Shown one piece after another: positions 50,017 to 57,605 of a DNA stretch of 64,000 bases. The stretch is from the NCBI GenBank assembly GCA_036491115.1, contig DASXCQ010000056.1, positions 19,278-83,277 of the forward strand, given 5' to 3'. The notes below the pieces were generated by a model that saw only the letters and a list, made by a program, of their open reading frames with translations, did not search any database and was not told where the DNA came from. The position numbers and the translations under genes are program-made. The first letter of the stretch is position 1, and the number at the start of each line of letters is the position of its first letter. The DNA is from DATEPR01 sp036491115. Its GTDB lineage: Bacteria; Actinomycetota; Actinomycetes; Mycobacteriales; Pseudonocardiaceae.

Positions 50017-50870
50017 ATGTCCAGGCCGGGGAACAGTTTCGCCGCGTTGCCGGCCAGGACCCCGCGCAGCACGGCCTCAGGCAGGCCGATGGTGGCCAGT
50101 TCGCGTGCGTTGCTGGACGCGCCCGGCACACCGGGCCAGTCGGTGCCGAAGATCCATTTACCGGCCAGCCGGGCCAGGTCGAACCGGGCGTAGTAGTCGG
50201 GCAGCCGGACCGGCGGCAGGCCGGCCAGGTCCAGCCACACGTTCGGCTTGCCCAGTGCCAGGAACGCCGCCGTGTCGTACCACCAGCCGCGCCCGCCGTG
50301 CGCGAACACGAACTGTACCTGCGGAAAGTCCTCGACGACGTCCAGCAGCAGCTCCGGATTGCCGAACCTGGCCCGCGCGCCGGGGAACAACGACGTGCCC
50401 GAGTGCAGGATCACCGGCACGCCACGCTCCGCGCACACCCGGTACGCCGCGTACAGCTCCTTGTCCGCCGGCGAGAACCCGCCGTGCACCGGATGCACCT
50501 TCAACGCCACCGCACCCAGGTCGAGCTGACGCTCTACTTCGTACTCCAGTGGATGGTGCAGGTGCGGATTGACGTTGGCCACCAACCGGTAGCGGGTCGG
50601 GTTGTGCTCCAGGAACGGCAGGTTGTCCTCGATCGGCTGGATGCCGGTGGCCCTGGGGCTGTACTCGCAGAACAGCAGCGCCCGGTCGACACCCTCCGCG
50701 TCCAGCAGCGCGTCCAGCCGGGCCGGCACCGGATTGCCGTCGACGTCGAACGCAGAGCGCCAGTCGTGCGGACCGGAGAACTGGTCGGCCCACTCCAGCC
50801 AGGCCGGCTTCAGCGTCGACAGCCTGGGTACGTGCAGGTGCGAGTCGACCAGCGGCCGGCCGTCCAGCAT
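50013..50870 (-). CDS. amidohydrolase family protein in the box cluster
   Basis: 285 aa metal-dependent TIM-barrel hydrolase (amidohydrolase_2 group). VDSHLHVP (HxH metal site) opens, LKVHPVHGGFS and VILHSGTSLFPG give further His, and the late IFGTDWPG gives the Asp. ATG 50870 has GGGGAGAG upstream. It follows the benzoate-CoA ligase by 10 bp, so it is part of the box operon; a ring-cleavage-related hydrolase or decarboxylase is a guess. Confidence 0.82.
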   Translation of the reverse strand: MLDGRPLVDSHLHVPRLSTLKPAWLEWADQFSGPHDWRSAFDVDGNPVPARLDALLDAEGVDRALLFCEYSPRATGIQPIEDNLPFLEHNPTRYRLVANVNPHLHHPLEYEVERQLDLGAVALKVHPVHGGFSPADKELYAAYRVCAERGVPVILHSGTSLFPGARARFGNPELLLDVVEDFPQVQFVFAHGGRGWWYDTAAFLALGKPNVWLDLAGLPPVRLPDYYARFDLARLAGKWIFGTDWPGVPGASSNARELATIGLPEAVLRGVLAGNAAKLFPGLDI

Positions 50871-50880
50871 CGCTCTCCCC

Positions 50881-52467
50881 TCAGCCGGCGGCCGGTTCCG
50901 GCGCCAGCAGCACATCCTTCACCTGGTCCCGCAACACGTTGCGGCGGATCTTGCCGGTGGCCGTCTTGGGCAGTTCGGCCACCGCCACCACGAGTCTGGG
51001 CCGCTTGAACGCGGCCAGGCCCTCCCGGCACCAGGCGACCAGCGCGTCGGCGTCCACCGTCCGCCCGGCCACCGACACCACGCACGCCACCGGCTTGTCC
51101 AGGCCCATGTCGTCCCGCGCGGCCACCACGGCGACCTCGGCGACGTCCGGGTGCTCCAGCAGCCGTTGCTCGACCTCGGCGGGCGACACCCAGATGCCAC
51201 CGGCCTTCAGCATGTCGTCCGAGCGGCCCAGGCAGCTGTAGCTGCCGTCGTCGTTGCGCACGTACGTGTCGCCGGTGCGCAGCCACTCCCCCTGGAACAC
51301 CAGCCGGGTGGCGTCGGTGCGGCACCAGTAGCCGGTGGCCGTGGACGGGCCGTTCAGGTACAGGTGACCGGGCTTGCCGGTCTCCTCGATCACCGCGCCC
51401 GCGTCGTCGCGGATCTCCACCCGGTAGCCGGGCACGGGTGTGCCGGACGAGCCGGGCCGCACGTGGTCGGGCCGGTTGGACAGGAAGATGTGCAGGGCCT
51501 CGGTGGACCCGATGCCGTCCAGGACCTCGACGCCGAACCGCCGCAGGATCCGGGACGCGATCACCGGCGGCAACGGCTCGCCCGCCGACACGCCCTGGCG
51601 GACCGATGCGAATGTGTCGTCCGGGATGTCACTGCCCAGCAGCGTCGCGTAGAACGTGGGCACGGCGTAGAACAGCGTCGGCGACGTCGCCCGGACCGCG
51701 GCCGCGATCACCTCGGGCGTCGGCCGGGCCCGCTCCAGCACGGTGGTGGCGCCGACGGCGAGCGGGAAGAAGCAGGAATTGCCGATGCCGTAGGCGAAGA
51801 ACAGCTTCGCCACGGACAGGCAGCGGTCGTCCGGCCGGATGCCCAGCACCCCGGTGCCGTAGGTCTCCACGACCTGCCGGATGCTCTCGTGCCGGTGCAT
51901 CGCACCCTTGGGCCTGCCGGTGGTGCCGGAGGTGTACAGCCACAGCGACGGCGAGTCCGGCCACGTCGGGTACAGCTCCGCGGTACCGGCGGAGCGCAGC
52001 TCGTCCCACCCGTGCACGGCGATCGCCGGACCGGCCGCGAGGTCGGCGTCACCGTCGACCACCACGTGCACCACCTCGGGCGCCATGGCCAGCGCGGCAG
52101 CGGCGACGGGCGCGAACTCGACCGACACCAGGCACACCCGCGCCCGGCAGTCGGCCAGCAGCGCACCCAGCTCGGCGCCGGTGACCATCGTGGACACCGG
52201 AACCGGCACGGCGCCGATCCGCATCGCGCCGAGTACGGCGGACAGCATCTCGACACCGTCTGCCATGCACAGCAGCACCCGCTCCTCGGGCCGCACGCCC
52301 AGCGAGCGCAGGCCGGCCGCGACCCGATGGATCTCGTCGGCGAGCTCGGCATAGGTCAGCACGTGACCGCCGGACAGGACCGCCGTCCGGCCGCCCCTGC
52401 CCTCCCGGACGTGCCGGTCCACGAGATAGTCGGATGCGTTGAACGGCTGGTGATCCACGGTGACCAT
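50881..52467 (-). CDS. benzoate-CoA ligase
   Basis: 528 aa ANL-superfamily adenylating enzyme. P-loop LYTSGTTGRPKGAMHRH, acyl-pocket YAVPTFYATLLG, GIGSTEALHIFLSN, WLRTGDTYVRND and the final Lys in PKTATGKIRRNVLRD. The substrate call (benzoate) rests on the aryl-CoA ligase pattern SVAKLFFAYGIGNS and on the neighbours boxB/boxC. It makes benzoyl-CoA from benzoate, CoA and ATP in the cytoplasm. Confidence 0.9.
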   Translation of the reverse strand: MVTVDHQPFNASDYLVDRHVREGRGGRTAVLSGGHVLTYAELADEIHRVAAGLRSLGVRPEERVLLCMADGVEMLSAVLGAMRIGAVPVPVSTMVTGAELGALLADCRARVCLVSVEFAPVAAAALAMAPEVVHVVVDGDADLAAGPAIAVHGWDELRSAGTAELYPTWPDSPSLWLYTSGTTGRPKGAMHRHESIRQVVETYGTGVLGIRPDDRCLSVAKLFFAYGIGNSCFFPLAVGATTVLERARPTPEVIAAAVRATSPTLFYAVPTFYATLLGSDIPDDTFASVRQGVSAGEPLPPVIASRILRRFGVEVLDGIGSTEALHIFLSNRPDHVRPGSSGTPVPGYRVEIRDDAGAVIEETGKPGHLYLNGPSTATGYWCRTDATRLVFQGEWLRTGDTYVRNDDGSYSCLGRSDDMLKAGGIWVSPAEVEQRLLEHPDVAEVAVVAARDDMGLDKPVACVVSVAGRTVDADALVAWCREGLAAFKRPRLVVAVAELPKTATGKIRRNVLRDQVKDVLLAPEPAAG

Positions 52468-52480
52468 GTGTGCCGCCTCG

Positions 52481-53902
52481 TCAGGCCAGATGGACGTAGT
52501 CGTAGTCGAACGGCTGGCCGTTGATGCCGTTGCGCGGCGGGGCCACCCAGCTCGCCATCTTGCCCCTCTCGTAGACCGGACGCATCAGTGAGCGCACGAA
52601 TGTCAGGTCCTCGTCGGTGGGCAGCCACGAGTTACGGCTGCGCTCCCACGTCGCCTCGTCCACGATCGTGCCCTCCGGCGTGATGTGGAACGGCGAATGC
52701 AGGCCGACCGCCCTGTTGAAACCGGGATGCGGCAGGGCGAAACGGAATCCGATGCCGTGTTCGTCCAGGATCTTGTTCCACCGGTTCACGCCGCTCTGGC
52801 AGTCCGACATGTACTCGCCGCGCAGGTCGAGGTTGAGCGCCAGCAGCGCGGAGACCTCCTCCGGCCGCCACGTGCCGTCCTCGCCCGGCCGCTCCAGCAC
52901 CGCGGTGTCGTCGGCGAGGGTGTGGTCGTCCTTGCGCCGGCCCTCCTGCCAGCGGCCCTTCAGCCCTGCCGTGTAGTAGTTCGCCGCGTTGGTGGACGTC
53001 TCGCTGCCGAACAGGTCCAGCGACACGGTGTAGTGGAAGTTCAGGTACTTCTGGATGATCGTCAGCGGGATGCCGCCGTGCGACGCGATGTCGTCGGTGT
53101 CGTGCTCGTTGCTCAGCTGCGCGCTGCGCTCCACCACCCTGTCCACGCCGGTCGTGCCGACGAACATGTGGTGCGCCTCCTCCTTGAGCATGAACTCGCA
53201 GGTGCGCGACAGCGGGTCGAACGCCGACTCCTTCAGCGTGCCCAGCTGGTACTTGCCGTCCCGGTCGGTGAAGTAGGTGAACATGAAGAACGCCAGCCAG
53301 TCGGCGGTCTGCTCGTTGAACGCGCCCAGGATACGTGGCGTGTCCGGGTTGCCCGAGTTGCGGAACAGCAGCGCCTCGGCCTCCTCGCGGCCCTCCCGGC
53401 CGAAGTAGGCGTGCAGCAGGTAGACCATCGCCCAGAGGTGCCTGCCCTCCTCGACGTTGACCTGGAACAGGTTGCGCAGGTCGTACAGGCTCGGCGCGGT
53501 CAGGCCGAGCAGCTTCTGCTGCTCCACCGACGCCGGTTCGGTGTCGCCCTGGATCACGATCAACCGCTGCAGGTCGGCCCGGTACTCGCCGGGCACCTGC
53601 TGCCACGCGGGTTCGCCCTGGTGCTCGCCGAAGCCGATCCTGCGGTCCGGGTCGCGCTCGGCCAGGAAGATGCCCCACCGGTAGTCGGGCACGTTGACGT
53701 GGCCGAAATGCGCCCAGCCCTCCCGGCCGACCGCGACGGCGGTGCGCAGGTAGACGTCGTGCGTCTCCAGCGTCGGGCCCATCTCGGCCCACCAGTTCAT
53801 GAACTTCGGCTGCCAGCCCTCCAGGGCCCGCTGCAGGCGGCGGTCACCGGACAGGTCGACGTTGTTCGGGATCTTGTCCTCGTAGTTGATCGAGGTCGTC
53901 AT
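52481..53902 (-). CDS. boxB: benzoyl-CoA 2,3-epoxidase, oxygenase component BoxB
   Basis: 473 aa diiron oxygenase. Metal-ligand Glu/His are in NVEEGRHLWAMVYLL and LKEEAHHMFVGTTG, and in the earlier acidic helix VIQGDTEP. The start NYEDKIPNNVDLSGDRRL and the end RNGINGQPFDYDYVHLA are as in known BoxB. It turns benzoyl-CoA into the 2,3-epoxide, needing a reductase (BoxA), which is not in this window. Operon with boxC (3 bp) and the ligase. Confidence 0.93.
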   Translation of the reverse strand: MTTSINYEDKIPNNVDLSGDRRLQRALEGWQPKFMNWWAEMGPTLETHDVYLRTAVAVGREGWAHFGHVNVPDYRWGIFLAERDPDRRIGFGEHQGEPAWQQVPGEYRADLQRLIVIQGDTEPASVEQQKLLGLTAPSLYDLRNLFQVNVEEGRHLWAMVYLLHAYFGREGREEAEALLFRNSGNPDTPRILGAFNEQTADWLAFFMFTYFTDRDGKYQLGTLKESAFDPLSRTCEFMLKEEAHHMFVGTTGVDRVVERSAQLSNEHDTDDIASHGGIPLTIIQKYLNFHYTVSLDLFGSETSTNAANYYTAGLKGRWQEGRRKDDHTLADDTAVLERPGEDGTWRPEEVSALLALNLDLRGEYMSDCQSGVNRWNKILDEHGIGFRFALPHPGFNRAVGLHSPFHITPEGTIVDEATWERSRNSWLPTDEDLTFVRSLMRPVYERGKMASWVAPPRNGINGQPFDYDYVHLA

Positions 53903-53905
53903 GGG

Positions 53906-55543
53906 TCACACCCGCTTCCGGTCGAAGACGGCCTTCTGCCCCGAGCCGTAGCGGCGCAGCGCGCCGTCCGGTCCGGATGCGTTGGGCCGGGTGAAGATCC
54001 AGTTCTGCCATGCGGACAGCCGGCCGAAGATCTTGGTCTCGCACGTCTCCGGGCCGACGAAACGGTGGTTGGCCTCCATGCCGGTGCACGCGTCCGGGCT
54101 CAGCGCCGCCCTGCCCTCGATCACGATCCGGATCTCGTCGGTCCAGTCGATGTCGTCCGGTGCGTCGGTGACCAGCCCGGCCGCGAGTGCCTCGGCCGCG
54201 TCGTAGGTGGTGGCCTTGGCCGCGGCCAGGTCGTCCGGCGATCCGTAGAACCGGGATTCCAGGCGGGACAGGCCGTTGCCCATCGGGAACGGGCCGAAGT
54301 TGGCCTGGGTCAGGGTGAGCGCGGCCCGTTCGTCACTGTCCTCGTCATCCACCGGCGGACCGTCCAACATGTACTGGCGGTCGCAGGCGAAGGCGAGTTC
54401 GGCGAGCATGCCGGCGAAGCAGCTGCCCGGCTCGATCAGCGCGATGAGGCTGCGGCTGGTGACGTCCAGCCGTTTCAGGGTGCGCTTGTAGTAGTGCCGG
54501 ATCTCGCGGGCCGGCCAGTCCTCGTCGGACAGCAGGTACCGCTCGTGGGCCAGCACGGCCTCGTGGTCGCCTCGGGTGGTGATCAGCCAGGTGCCCAGGG
54601 TCGGCTCGTTGGTGCGCAGCCGCAGGACCAGGTCGTCCAGTTCTCTGGTCATGGCGAGCGGCCAGCAGTCGGCGGTGCGCTCGTCGGTGGGTGGTCCGGT
54701 CGGGCCGTGCACCGTGATGGTGACCGCGCCCAGGGATCGGTCGAACGTGGCGGTGACGTGGTCGTAGGTGATGCCGTCGTCCGTGACCTCCCGGTGCAGC
54801 GGGGTGAGTACGACGCCGGTCGCATCGGTCGGGCGGTCGGACGTCTGCGCCAGCGATCGTGCGCGCTGTGTCGTCGCGTCCTCGAACCGGCTGGGCGGCG
54901 CGGTCTCGTCGACCAGCTTCCAGTCCACCGCGGTGCGGCCCTTGAGGCCGTCGGACCGGGTGGCGAACACGTCGGCCCGGTCCTTGCGCACGTGCCGCTT
55001 CTCCACCAGCCGGGTCAGGCCGCCGGTGCCGGGCAGCACGCCCAGCAGCGACACCTCGGGCAGCGACACGGCGGACGAGTTGTCGTCCACCAGCAGGATG
55101 TGCCGGCACGCCAGGGCCAGTTCGTAGCCGCCGCCGGCGCAGGAGCCGTTCACCGCGGCCAGGTAGGACTGTCCGGAGTGCTCCGCCGCGTCCTCCATGC
55201 CGTTGCGTGTCTCGTTGGTGAACTTGCAGAAGTTCACCTTCCACTCGTGCGCCGAGCCGGCCAGCATCCGGATGTTCGCGCCCGCGCTGAACACCTTGTC
55301 CTTGCCGCTGGTGAGGATCACCGTCCGCACCTCGGGGTGTTCGAACCGCAGGCGCTGGGTGGCGTCGTACAGCTCGATGTCCACGCCGAGGTCGTAGGAG
55401 TTGAGCTTCAGCTCGTAGCCCGGGACCAGGCCACCCTGCTCGTCGACGTCCAGCACCAGCCAGGCGAGCTCGCCATCGCACCGCAGCCGCCAGTGCCGGT
55501 ATGTGTCGGGATGCGCGTCGAAGGACACCTGTTCCACGGTCAC
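53906..55543 (-). CDS. boxC: 2,3-epoxybenzoyl-CoA dihydrolase BoxC
   Basis: 545 aa crotonase-fold enzyme that opens the epoxide and cleaves the ring with loss of formate. An N-terminal crotonase domain with VFSAGANIRMLAGSAHEW and VNGSCAGGGYELALAC is followed by a second, larger region with LIEPGSCFAGMLAELAFAC. The length fits BoxC (about 550), well above ordinary enoyl-CoA hydratases. First gene of the operon; the HxlR regulator is divergent. Confidence 0.92.
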   Translation of the reverse strand: MTVEQVSFDAHPDTYRHWRLRCDGELAWLVLDVDEQGGLVPGYELKLNSYDLGVDIELYDATQRLRFEHPEVRTVILTSGKDKVFSAGANIRMLAGSAHEWKVNFCKFTNETRNGMEDAAEHSGQSYLAAVNGSCAGGGYELALACRHILLVDDNSSAVSLPEVSLLGVLPGTGGLTRLVEKRHVRKDRADVFATRSDGLKGRTAVDWKLVDETAPPSRFEDATTQRARSLAQTSDRPTDATGVVLTPLHREVTDDGITYDHVTATFDRSLGAVTITVHGPTGPPTDERTADCWPLAMTRELDDLVLRLRTNEPTLGTWLITTRGDHEAVLAHERYLLSDEDWPAREIRHYYKRTLKRLDVTSRSLIALIEPGSCFAGMLAELAFACDRQYMLDGPPVDDEDSDERAALTLTQANFGPFPMGNGLSRLESRFYGSPDDLAAAKATTYDAAEALAAGLVTDAPDDIDWTDEIRIVIEGRAALSPDACTGMEANHRFVGPETCETKIFGRLSAWQNWIFTRPNASGPDGALRRYGSGQKAVFDRKRV

Positions 55544-55561
55544 TGGTTAATCTTCTACTTG

Positions 55562-55579
55562 TTGACGCGTTCTCGTCAA
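55562..55579. promoter_or_regulatory. inverted repeat in the boxC/HxlR promoter
   Basis: TTGACG-CGTTCT-CGTCAA, a perfect 6-6-6 inverted repeat in the 98-bp divergent gap, 19 bp from the boxC start. It is the natural candidate operator for the HxlR protein or PaaX. Confidence 0.5.
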
Positions 55580-55641
55580 GGTTTTGTAGAGAGTTACCGG
55601 CTTGATAGAGTTGGAATTCAGGACTTAGAGGGAGGTGCGCC

Positions 55642-56082
55642 GTGCGGGGACGCGACTGCTCGATCGCCAACGCCCTGGCGGTGGTCGGCGAACGCTGGAG
55701 CCTGCTCGCGCTGCGAGAGGTGATGTTCGGCGTGCGGCGGTTCGACCAGATCGCCCACAACACCGGCGCCAGCCGTGACATCCTCACCACCCGGCTGCGC
55801 GGCCTGGAGGCGGCCGGCGTGCTGGAACGGCGGCAGTACGAGGCCCACCCACCGCGCTACGAGTACGTGCTCACCGAGGCTGGGCGTGCGCTGAACACCG
55901 TCCTGCTCACGGTCATGCAGTGGGGCGACCGGTACGTCACCGAGGGCGAACCGCCCACGGTGTGGCAGCACTCGTGCGGTGCCGACCTGCAGGTGAAGAC
56001 GGTGTGCGCGGCATGCGGCGACGAGGTGCGGGCGAGCTCGCTGACGCCGATCCGGGTGGGCGCGGTGCCCGCCGGGCGGTGA
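55642..56082 (+). CDS. HxlR family transcriptional regulator
   Basis: 146 aa winged helix: CSIANALAVVGERWSLLALRE, RRFDQIAHNTGASRDILTTRL, then the wing PPRYEYVLTEAGRAL. The C-terminal tail adds CGADLQ and CAACGDEV, a possible metal knuckle. GTG 55642 with GAGGGAGG upstream. Divergent from boxC, so a likely regulator of benzoate degradation. Confidence 0.88.
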   Translation: MRGRDCSIANALAVVGERWSLLALREVMFGVRRFDQIAHNTGASRDILTTRLRGLEAAGVLERRQYEAHPPRYEYVLTEAGRALNTVLLTVMQWGDRYVTEGEPPTVWQHSCGADLQVKTVCAACGDEVRASSLTPIRVGAVPAGR

Positions 56083-56113
56083 ACCGTCGGTCGGCGGGCG
56101 CACAATTGCGGGC

Positions 56114-56332
56114 ATGTGCCGAAGCATCAAGACACTCCGCCCGCCGTTCACCGAGGACGTGACCGAGGAGGACATGCGCGCGGCCGCACAGCAGTACGTC
56201 CGCAAGATCTCCGGGTTCCACCGGCCCGCCTCGCACAACGTCGAGGCGTTCGAGCGGGCCGTGGCAGCGGTGCAGGCGGCCACCGCCGATCTGCTGTCCG
56301 AGATCCACGTCCGCGGTAGCCACGCTCACTGA
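56114..56332 (+). CDS. DUF2277 domain protein
   Basis: 72 aa. The family start MCRSIKTLRPPF and ISGFHRPASHNVEAFERAV are clear. Function unknown; a small cytoplasmic protein common in actinobacteria. Its stop overlaps that of the TetR gene on the other strand by 7 bp. Confidence 0.9.
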   Translation: MCRSIKTLRPPFTEDVTEEDMRAAAQQYVRKISGFHRPASHNVEAFERAVAAVQAATADLLSEIHVRGSHAH

Positions 56333-57102
56333 CCGGTCACCAGGTCCACCAGCGCATCGATTCGCTCGGTGGCGTACTCCGGTGGGAGCCTGCCGTCCCG
56401 GCTGAGCGTGGCGATGCCGTGCAGCGCGCTCCACGTGAGCTCGGCCAGCACGGCTGAATCGCGCCCGCCGGCCACCGGTGCCAGCACGTCCTGGATCGCG
56501 GCGAAAGCCGCCCGCAGGGGGGCCGGCGTGTCCGCGCGGCCGAACGGCAGGTCGGTGTGCAGGTTGAACATCGCGTCGTAGAGCGCCGGGTTGGCCTCGG
56601 CGAACTTGAGGTAGCGGCGCGCCACCGTGGCGACCGCCGCCCTCGGATCCGCGACTGACGACCTCAGGTTCGCCGCTGACGACTTCGGGTTCGCGGCTGA
56701 CGACTTCGGGTCCGCCACCGCCCTCGAATCCGCCACCGCCGCCCTCGGATCGGTGACCACTGCCTTCGGATCGGCGACCACTGCGCTCGGATCGGCGACC
56801 ACCGTCTTCGGGTTCGCGACCACTGCCCTCGAATCCGCAGCGGCCGCCCTCGGGTCGGCGGCGGCGGGCTGGGCCAGCGCCTGCGCCAGTTCCGCGAACC
56901 CCTCCAGCGCCACCGCGGCGACGATCGCGTCCTTGCCGGCGAAATGGCTGTACAGCACCGGTTGGCTGTATTCGATCCGCTCGGCCAGCCTGCGGGTGGT
57001 GACCGCCTCCCAGCCGTCCGACTCGGCGAGTTGCCGCGCCGCGGCCACGATCGACCGCTCCCGTTGGGCCCGGTCCCTGACCTTGCGCTCCTGTGCCGAC
57101 AT
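56326..57102 (-). CDS. TetR family regulator with internal heptapeptide repeats
   Basis: 258 aa. N-terminal HTH (ERSIVAAARQLAESDGWEAV, then RRLAERIEYSQPVLYSHFAG). Instead of passing straight into the ligand domain, residues about 79-157 are eleven near-heptad units such as AVVADPK and SSAANPK. The usual TetR_C region (YLKFAEANPALYDAMFN) resumes afterwards. ATG 57102 (MSAQERKV) is chosen; the longer frame covers the operator. Divergent from the DUF4267 gene; two operators between them fit autoregulation. Confidence 0.85.
   Translation of the reverse strand: MSAQERKVRDRAQRERSIVAAARQLAESDGWEAVTTRRLAERIEYSQPVLYSHFAGKDAIVAAVALEGFAELAQALAQPAAADPRAAAADSRAVVANPKTVVADPSAVVADPKAVVTDPRAAVADSRAVADPKSSAANPKSSAANLRSSVADPRAAVATVARRYLKFAEANPALYDAMFNLHTDLPFGRADTPAPLRAAFAAIQDVLAPVAGGRDSAVLAELTWSALHGIATLSRDGRLPPEYATERIDALVDLVTGQ
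56632..56868 (-). repeat. 21-bp minisatellite encoding heptapeptide repeats
   Basis: About 11 in-frame copies of a 21-bp unit (one copy is 18 bp) code for the consensus [AS]-[VAS]-[VA]-A-[DN]-[PS]-[KR]. On the plus strand the unit reads like CTTCGGATCGGCGACCACTG. Copies differ by several bases, so the array is not brand new, but length change by slippage is plausible. Confidence 0.75.
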
Positions 57103-57112
57103 AACCGCGATC

Positions 57113-57125
57113 CTAGCACTGCTAG
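57113..57125. promoter_or_regulatory. putative TetR operator, copy 1
   Basis: CTAGC-ACT-GCTAG, perfect 5-3-5 inverted repeat 10 bp upstream of the TetR start. Same half-sites as copy 2. Confidence 0.62.
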
Positions 57126-57162
57126 AAATTCGGTCGATGCTCGTGTTAGCGTTGAAACGGAA

Positions 57163-57177
57163 TCTAGCAACGCTAGA
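57163..57177. promoter_or_regulatory. putative TetR operator, copy 2
   Basis: TCTAGC-AAC-GCTAGA, perfect 6-3-6 inverted repeat, centred 51 bp from copy 1 and ending 14 bp before the DUF4267 ATG. A weaker TTAGC-GTTGA element lies between at 57146. Confidence 0.65.
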
Positions 57178-57191
57178 AAAGGAGTCAGGCA

Positions 57192-57563
57192 ATGTCCATC
57201 GCCGCCACTGTCCTCACCGCCCTGCTCGGCGCCACCGTCGTCTGGATCGGCCTGCGCTTCCTGCTGGTGCCCGAGCCGGCCGCCGCCGCATACGGCGTGC
57301 CCGCGTCCGCCCGCGGTGACGCGAGCGCCTACCTGTCGATCAAGGGCGTGCGGGACGGCATGCTCGGCGTGATCACCCTGGTCCTGCTGATCACCGCCGC
57401 ACACTCGGTGGTCGGCTGGTTCCTGCTCGCGGTGTCGCTGATCCCGTTCGGCGACCTGGTGATCGTGCTGCGCCACCAGGGCAGCAAGACGCTCGCCTAC
57501 GCGGTGCACGGCGGCACCGGTGTGCTGGCGATCGTCGTCGCCGTTCTGCAGTTCCTCAGCTGA
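57192..57563 (+). CDS. DUF4267 small membrane protein
   Basis: 123 aa, four hydrophobic helices (LTALLGATVVWIGLRFLLVP at the start, HGGTGVLAIVVAVLQFL at the end) with the conserved SIKGVRDGMLGV between them. RBS AAAAGGAG precedes ATG. Function unknown; members often stand beside TetR regulators, as here, and are likely the regulated target. Confidence 0.88.
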   Translation: MSIAATVLTALLGATVVWIGLRFLLVPEPAAAAYGVPASARGDASAYLSIKGVRDGMLGVITLVLLITAAHSVVGWFLLAVSLIPFGDLVIVLRHQGSKTLAYAVHGGTGVLAIVVAVLQFLS

Positions 57564-57605
57564 GCGCGGCTAGGCTGAAAACGCCCCTCGTGGAACGGAG
57601 CTCCC

